A stretch of DNA of 64,000 bases. Source: Dethiobacter alkaliphilus (GTDB lineage Bacteria; Bacillota; Dethiobacteria; DTU022; UBA8154). Position 1 is the stretch's first letter. Each line of letters begins with the position of its first letter. Location: NCBI GenBank assembly GCA_016841605.1, contig JAENYV010000018.1, positions 1 to 64,000 of the forward strand, given 5' to 3'. Both the position numbers and the translations under genes were made by a program. The notes below the pieces were generated by a model. The model ran no database searches and was not told where the DNA came from. It saw only the letters and a program-made list of their open reading frames with translations. Positions 59,381 to 64,000 of this stretch are shown here, in pieces.

Positions 59381-60481
59381 ATGTTAAAGCTTCATAAATT
59401 TTTATTTTTATTCTTGTTTTTCTCATTAATATTAAGCAGCAGCGTTGCTGATGCTCAGGATACTTTTAATTACTATCGCGGAAAGGTGCTATCCGTCCAA
59501 GATTTTGAACCTGTCCAGCAGTTTGTGATGCCGGAACAGGAATCCATTGAGCAAAATGTTGAAGTCTTGTTGATAAGCGGACCTTTTAAGGGAGAAAAAG
59601 TCTCCATAACCAATACATACATTAAAAACGACTTTTTTCTTAATATTTACCTAAAAGAGGGTATGGAGATAATCCTGGCTGCCGAAGAAGAAAACGGAAC
59701 TTTAAAAGATGTTTTTTTTAACGATGTTGCCCGCGATCGCGGCCTTTACTACCTTCTGGCAATTTTTATTTTTCTTCTGCTTCTCGTAGGTAGAACTAAA
59801 GGTTTAAAAACTATTATTACGTTGGCTTTTACAGGTATTGTAATCTTTAAGGGACTTCTGCCTTTACTTCTGAAAGGATATGAACCTATTCCTGTGGCAA
59901 TCGTTTCCGCGATAGTAATAATCGTCTTTACCTTTTTAGTTGTTGGAGGCTTTAATGCCAAGTCTGTTTCAGCTATTCTGGGAACCGTCTGCGGAGTTGC
60001 CATTGCGGGAGTACTGGCCCTCTGGGTGGGAGAAATTTCCTGTTTGACGGGATTTAGCAGTGAAGAGTCACAGATGCTCTTTTTTATGGAACAGACCATT
60101 AATATCAGAGGTCTGCTTTTTGCCGGTATTATCATCGGCTCTCTGGGAGCTGTCACGGATGTGGGCATGTCGGTGGCCTCCGCTGCCGCTGAAATAAGGG
60201 AAGTTAACCGACGCATAAGCCCTTATGAATTAACAAGAGCTGCTTTGAACGTCGGGCGCGATATCATGGGAACTATGTCCAATACTTTGGTTTTGGCCTA
60301 CGTCGGCGGAGCTATGCCTTTGCTTTTGCTGCTTATGGGCTACGAGATGGATTGGCTAAGAATTATTAACATGGACTTGATCGCCACCGAGTTTGTCATG
60401 GGTATTGCCGGCAGCATCGGACTAATCATCTCCATACCGATTACCGCTGCCATCGCCGGAGCTATGATGGGGAAAAAATGA
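59381..60481 (+). CDS. YibE/F-family membrane protein
   Basis: 366 aa; signal-like N-term then 7-8 TM; GSLGAVTDVGMSVASAAAEIREVN. Confidence 0.88.
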   Translation: MLKLHKFLFLFLFFSLILSSSVADAQDTFNYYRGKVLSVQDFEPVQQFVMPEQESIEQNVEVLLISGPFKGEKVSITNTYIKNDFFLNIYLKEGMEIILAAEEENGTLKDVFFNDVARDRGLYYLLAIFIFLLLLVGRTKGLKTIITLAFTGIVIFKGLLPLLLKGYEPIPVAIVSAIVIIVFTFLVVGGFNAKSVSAILGTVCGVAIAGVLALWVGEISCLTGFSSEESQMLFFMEQTINIRGLLFAGIIIGSLGAVTDVGMSVASAAAEIREVNRRISPYELTRAALNVGRDIMGTMSNTLVLAYVGGAMPLLLLLMGYEMDWLRIINMDLIATEFVMGIAGSIGLIISIPITAAIAGAMMGKK

Positions 60482-60851
60482 TAGTCCCCTTCCATTCCCA
60501 AAATAAAAGAGTTATACATTAAAAAATCTTATCATTCACTAAAAACTTCGTTTAACAATATCCCATATTAAACCTACTCTACTTGTTTTGCCTCCCTTTT
60601 TTCAATCTCCCAGATTCATATACTAATATTTACTTATTTTTTGATAATTTAACAATGCATCTTTTAAAAATATAACTATATTTCCATTTTTTTTGATTTT
60701 TTACTCCTTTTCTACTTTTTTTGCCATTAATAATATGATAAAATAGGGAAAAGGGTGAAAACTGGAGATTTTTCCAGCATAGCAGCAATCCCCTGAGAAA
60801 TGATACCTGTTTTCTTTAAAAATCACTGCATCCAACAGGAGGGACCATTTA

Positions 60852-62801
60852 ATGTTTCTAAAAAAAAAGGGAAAAGAAGCTAAACCAAAGGAGAAAAAAG
60901 TAAAAACTAAGAAAAATGCCATTTCATTCGGTATGAGAAAAAAGCTGCTTTTTTGTTTTATCGGTCTTGTTGCTGTTTTTTGCATTCTCATCACCCTGGT
61001 TTTAAATTCCAGAAGCACGCGCTTTTTAGAAGAACAGGCACTCCATGAAATTGACTCTAAGTTAACCGTTTTTCAATTGTTGCTCGAAGAACAGGAAGTA
61101 TTGTTGAAATCGTTATCTGATTCTCTAAAGTATGAATTTATGGATGTTTTATCCGGAGAGAAAAAAGATGTTTCGTTGGTATTGAACCCCCTTTACTCAC
61201 TATATAACAAAACCTACGGTATTACGAATATACAGTTAAATGACCCGCAGTTATGTCTTTTATACCGTGTCAATAATCAGAACCAAAACATTTTTGGTAA
61301 TGACGGCAACAATAGGCCGCTTTTGAAGCAAGCCTTAGGACTTGGTTACGGAAGGCTGGCCTCAGGCTTTGAAATTGGTAAAAACGGCGTTCTGATGCTA
61401 AACTCGGCCGGACCCGTATCCAGTTACGAGTCTTCTTTTGCGGGTATCATAGAGATCGGACGAAATATTGACAACGATTACCTTGACCAGATCAAAGAAA
61501 AAGTAGGGGTTGATTTTACTGTTTTTAAAGGCAATGAACGTATCGCTACGACCATTGTCGATGAGGAAGGTAACCGCGCCATAGGGACAACAATTGAACA
61601 TCCTGAGATCTTGGAACAAGTCCTAAATCAGGGAGGGCGCTGGGCCGGCCGTCTGCAGATCATCGGGTCCAACAACATCTTCGGCTCTTATACGGCACTG
61701 CGCGATGCAGAAGATAATATTATCGGCATGCTTTTCGCCGGCACTTCCGCACTTCCATATGATGGCCAGCAAAGTCAAAACAGAAATATCGCTTTCGGCT
61801 TGCTGGCCCTAGCTATTCTTATTACTGCAGTAGTTTCAGTCCTCTTTGCCAACAAAATCGTCGGGCCCTTAGCGGACCTCTCCAGGGTTTTCAGCGCTGT
61901 AGCAGAAGGAGATTTTACGGTTACAGTAAAAAACTATGGGAGGGATGAAGTCGGGAGCATGGGTCGGGCCGTCGCCCAAATGGTAGAGAATCTGCGGGTT
62001 TTTGTCGCCCAAATCGGAGATCTTGCCGGTAAAGTAGATAATCTTTCTAGGGGGGTTTCCGAGACGGCGGAAGGTATCAGCACATCCGTTCAGGACGTTG
62101 CCGGCTCCACCAACGAGGTCGCCTCATCCACGGGAATGCTCAGTTCCCTCTCTCAGGAGATGTCTAAAGAAGCCGCAAAAACAGCAGGAAAGGCCTCATC
62201 AAGTCAAGAAGAAATGGATAAGGCCCTGGAGCAGATGCAGGCCATTGAGGGAAGCTTCCGGGAATTAAAAGAAACAATTGATAAACTGGGGCAGCGTTCA
62301 GCTGAAATAGGGGAAATCATCCAGGTAATAAATGAAATTTCGGAACAAACCAATCTGCTGGCCTTGAACGCTGCTATTGAAGCGGCAAGGGCCGGTAAAT
62401 ACGGTCGGGGATTTGCCGTAGTAGCCGACGAGGTGCGCAAACTCGCGGAGAGGTCCTCTGCCTCCACGGAAGAAATTGCTCATCTTATTAATGACACACA
62501 GAAGGATGCGGCTGCCGCGGTTTCGGGAATGGATCGCAGCGCTGCTGCTGTGAACTCGGGCAGGATAGCCATGTCCAAATCTTCGGAAACGTTTGGGGAA
62601 ATTGTCGCTTCCATTAAACTTTTAATAGCCAAAATTGAGGAAGTGGCTGCTTCTTCGCAGGAACTTAGCGCCTCCAGTGAGGAAGTAGCTGCTTCTACCC
62701 AGGAACAATCGGCAGCAGTAGAGGAAATCGCCGCAGCCACCGACGAACTGGAGAACATGTCCAGGGCCCTCTATGACGGATTGAAGAAGTTTAAGCGTTA
62801 G
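60852..62801 (+). CDS. methyl-accepting chemotaxis protein (single Cache-type sensor, HAMP)
   Basis: 649 aa; [38 protein letters not shown]. Confidence 0.93.
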   Translation: MFLKKKGKEAKPKEKKVKTKKNAISFGMRKKLLFCFIGLVAVFCILITLVLNSRSTRFLEEQALHEIDSKLTVFQLLLEEQEVLLKSLSDSLKYEFMDVLSGEKKDVSLVLNPLYSLYNKTYGITNIQLNDPQLCLLYRVNNQNQNIFGNDGNNRPLLKQALGLGYGRLASGFEIGKNGVLMLNSAGPVSSYESSFAGIIEIGRNIDNDYLDQIKEKVGVDFTVFKGNERIATTIVDEEGNRAIGTTIEHPEILEQVLNQGGRWAGRLQIIGSNNIFGSYTALRDAEDNIIGMLFAGTSALPYDGQQSQNRNIAFGLLALAILITAVVSVLFANKIVGPLADLSRVFSAVAEGDFTVTVKNYGRDEVGSMGRAVAQMVENLRVFVAQIGDLAGKVDNLSRGVSETAEGISTSVQDVAGSTNEVASSTGMLSSLSQEMSKEAAKTAGKASSSQEEMDKALEQMQAIEGSFRELKETIDKLGQRSAEIGEIIQVINEISEQTNLLALNAAIEAARAGKYGRGFAVVADEVRKLAERSSASTEEIAHLINDTQKDAAAAVSGMDRSAAAVNSGRIAMSKSSETFGEIVASIKLLIAKIEEVAASSQELSASSEEVAASTQEQSAAVEEIAAATDELENMSRALYDGLKKFKR

Positions 62802-62917
62802 CTATCCCACCTGTTGCCTTACCAACTACGCTTTTTCTTGTCCGATATGCCCCAGCCGCTGATGGTTCTTTTGCCGGATTCTTTTGCAAAATGTCCACAT
62901 CCACATCTAAGTCTTTA

Positions 62918-62952
62918 GGCAACACTACCGGCTAGAAGCCGGTAGTGTTGCC
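62918..62952 (+). terminator. hairpin terminator downstream of MCP
   Basis: GGCAACACTACCGGC-TAGAA-GCCGGTAGTGTTGCC perfect 15-bp stem. Confidence 0.75.
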
Positions 62953-63085
62953 CTGTGTTTAAACTTTTGAAGTTAGGAAACAAGATAATTGATGAACGCC
63001 TTTTTATGTAACGGAGAATATTCTCAGGGAGCCGGGTTCATAAGAGACTCTGTATCTGTATTATGGAGAGAAGCCAACAATCATC

Positions 63086-63802
63086 CTAGCGGCAATCGGA
63101 ACAATAGTCAAACCAATCTGCCGGGGGAGGATTCTTGACCTTGTCCATAATAAATGCAATTTCAGCAAAAGAGATAAAGGGGCGGCCGCATTTTGCACAG
63201 GCTTTCATCTTTAACGTCCGCTTCCACTTACCTATTTTTCTTTCCATCCCCTGCTCTTCCATGCTGATAAACCCTGTGGGGCAGATCTGCACACAGGTTC
63301 CACAGCCGATACAGTTCTCCGCCTCTTCTGCAAAAGGCGGTTCAACCATTCTTTGGGCGCCCCTGTGGGCAAAAGTTATGGCGTGCGCGCCGACAAGCTC
63401 GTCACAAGCCCGGACGCACAGACCGCAGCGGATACAGTTATCGCCCGCAGGTGTAAAACGCGTTGCAACAATACCCATCTCCTGAGCCAGGTCTTGTATT
63501 TTCGGGGCATCGGGAGCCAGAGACAGCAGCAGTTCCATCACAAACCGCCTGGCCTTTTTCACCTTCGGCGTATCGGTCCGGACAATAATGCCGTCCATGG
63601 CAGGATAGGTACAGGAAGTTGTTAAGACGGTCTTGTTATCCCTGGTAACCTCTACCTGGCAAAGCCGGCAGCCGCCAAAGGAAGAAAGATTCTCGTGATA
63701 ACAGAGATGGGGAATTTGGATTCCATTATCCAGGGCAACCTGCAATATAGTCCGGCCTTCGGCAGCCTCATATTGTTTATCATCGATCCATAATGTTATC
63801 AT
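63086..63802 (-). CDS. 2Fe-2S/4Fe-4S ferredoxin-like subunit (NuoG-N-terminal/HoxU-like)
   Basis: 238 aa; CYHENLSSFGGCRLCQVEV 2Fe-2S motif, CIRCGLCVRACDE and CIGCGTCVQICP clusters. Confidence 0.85.
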   Translation of the reverse strand: MITLWIDDKQYEAAEGRTILQVALDNGIQIPHLCYHENLSSFGGCRLCQVEVTRDNKTVLTTSCTYPAMDGIIVRTDTPKVKKARRFVMELLLSLAPDAPKIQDLAQEMGIVATRFTPAGDNCIRCGLCVRACDELVGAHAITFAHRGAQRMVEPPFAEEAENCIGCGTCVQICPTGFISMEEQGMERKIGKWKRTLKMKACAKCGRPFISFAEIAFIMDKVKNPPPADWFDYCSDCR

Positions 63803-63828
63803 TTTTGCTCATATCCTTTAAGTTATTC

Positions 63829-64000
63829 TTATCTGACAATTACGGCTTCAAAGCGGCAGGCTTCCCGGCAGATACCGCAGCGTATGCAGCTTTGAGCATT
63901 AATAGTCAGGGGAGAGCCCTTTTCGCCTTCGATAGCTTTTTGGGGACACAGGTTGCGGCACCGGCCGCAGCCGTTACATTTCTCCTGATCAATTGTATAT
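63829..64000 (-). CDS. C-terminal end of NuoF/HydB-type subunit (partial, runs off window)
   Basis: YTIDQEKCNGCGRCRNLCPQKAIEGEKGSPLTINAQSCIRCGICREACRFEAVIVR*; 2x[4Fe-4S] tail typical of bifurcating HydB/HndC. Confidence 0.7.
   Translation of the reverse strand, partial: YTIDQEKCNGCGRCRNLCPQKAIEGEKGSPLTINAQSCIRCGICREACRFEAVIVR

Noticed and set aside
60740-60850. Leader of the second MCP as a c-di-GMP riboswitch
   Set aside because: The conserved c-di-GMP-I core (CACGCACAGGGCAAACC, GGGACGCAAAGCC) is not present.

Overview
Window from a low-GC anaerobic Firmicute-like (Clostridia/Peptococcaceae-type) chromosome, read without database access. Main contents: (i) [FeFe]-hydrogenase maturation operon hydE-aspA-hydF-hydG behind a leader with mutually exclusive terminator/antiterminator pairings; (ii) CopA/CsoR copper locus next to repeat/MITE-like debris and a decayed SWIM-type gene; (iii) adenine deaminase, SLC13 permease, KamA-family radical SAM, polar amino-acid ABC transporter; (iv) a Wsp-like chemosensory cluster (REC-CheX-like, CheR, CheB, CheW, CheA-CheW-REC hybrid, MCP, REC-GGDEF); (v) RND efflux pump with TetR; (vi) HTH-Uma2 fusion, serine hydrolase, Fur-boxed DUF2325 gene, and a possible TULIP/P47-like protein; (vii) RAYT transposase relic; (viii) TPP riboswitch-thi4-thiC; (ix) iron(III) ABC transporter and Feo operon including a Cys-rich small ORF absent from the ORF track; (x) DUF5320/Fur/radical SAM/selenium-trafficking-like/MoaA/MBL block, with a repeated promoter-embedded 24-bp box at three promoters and a variant at the hydE promoter; (xi) ArsR, a Cys-rich microprotein and an ABC-2 exporter; (xii) YibE/F, a second MCP and, at the right edge, iron-sulfur subunits resembling a NuoF/HydB-type bifurcating complex. 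The most novel-looking signals are the promoter-embedded tandem box, the hydE attenuator leader and the two Cys-rich small ORFs. No CRISPR array, rRNA or tRNA was recognised.
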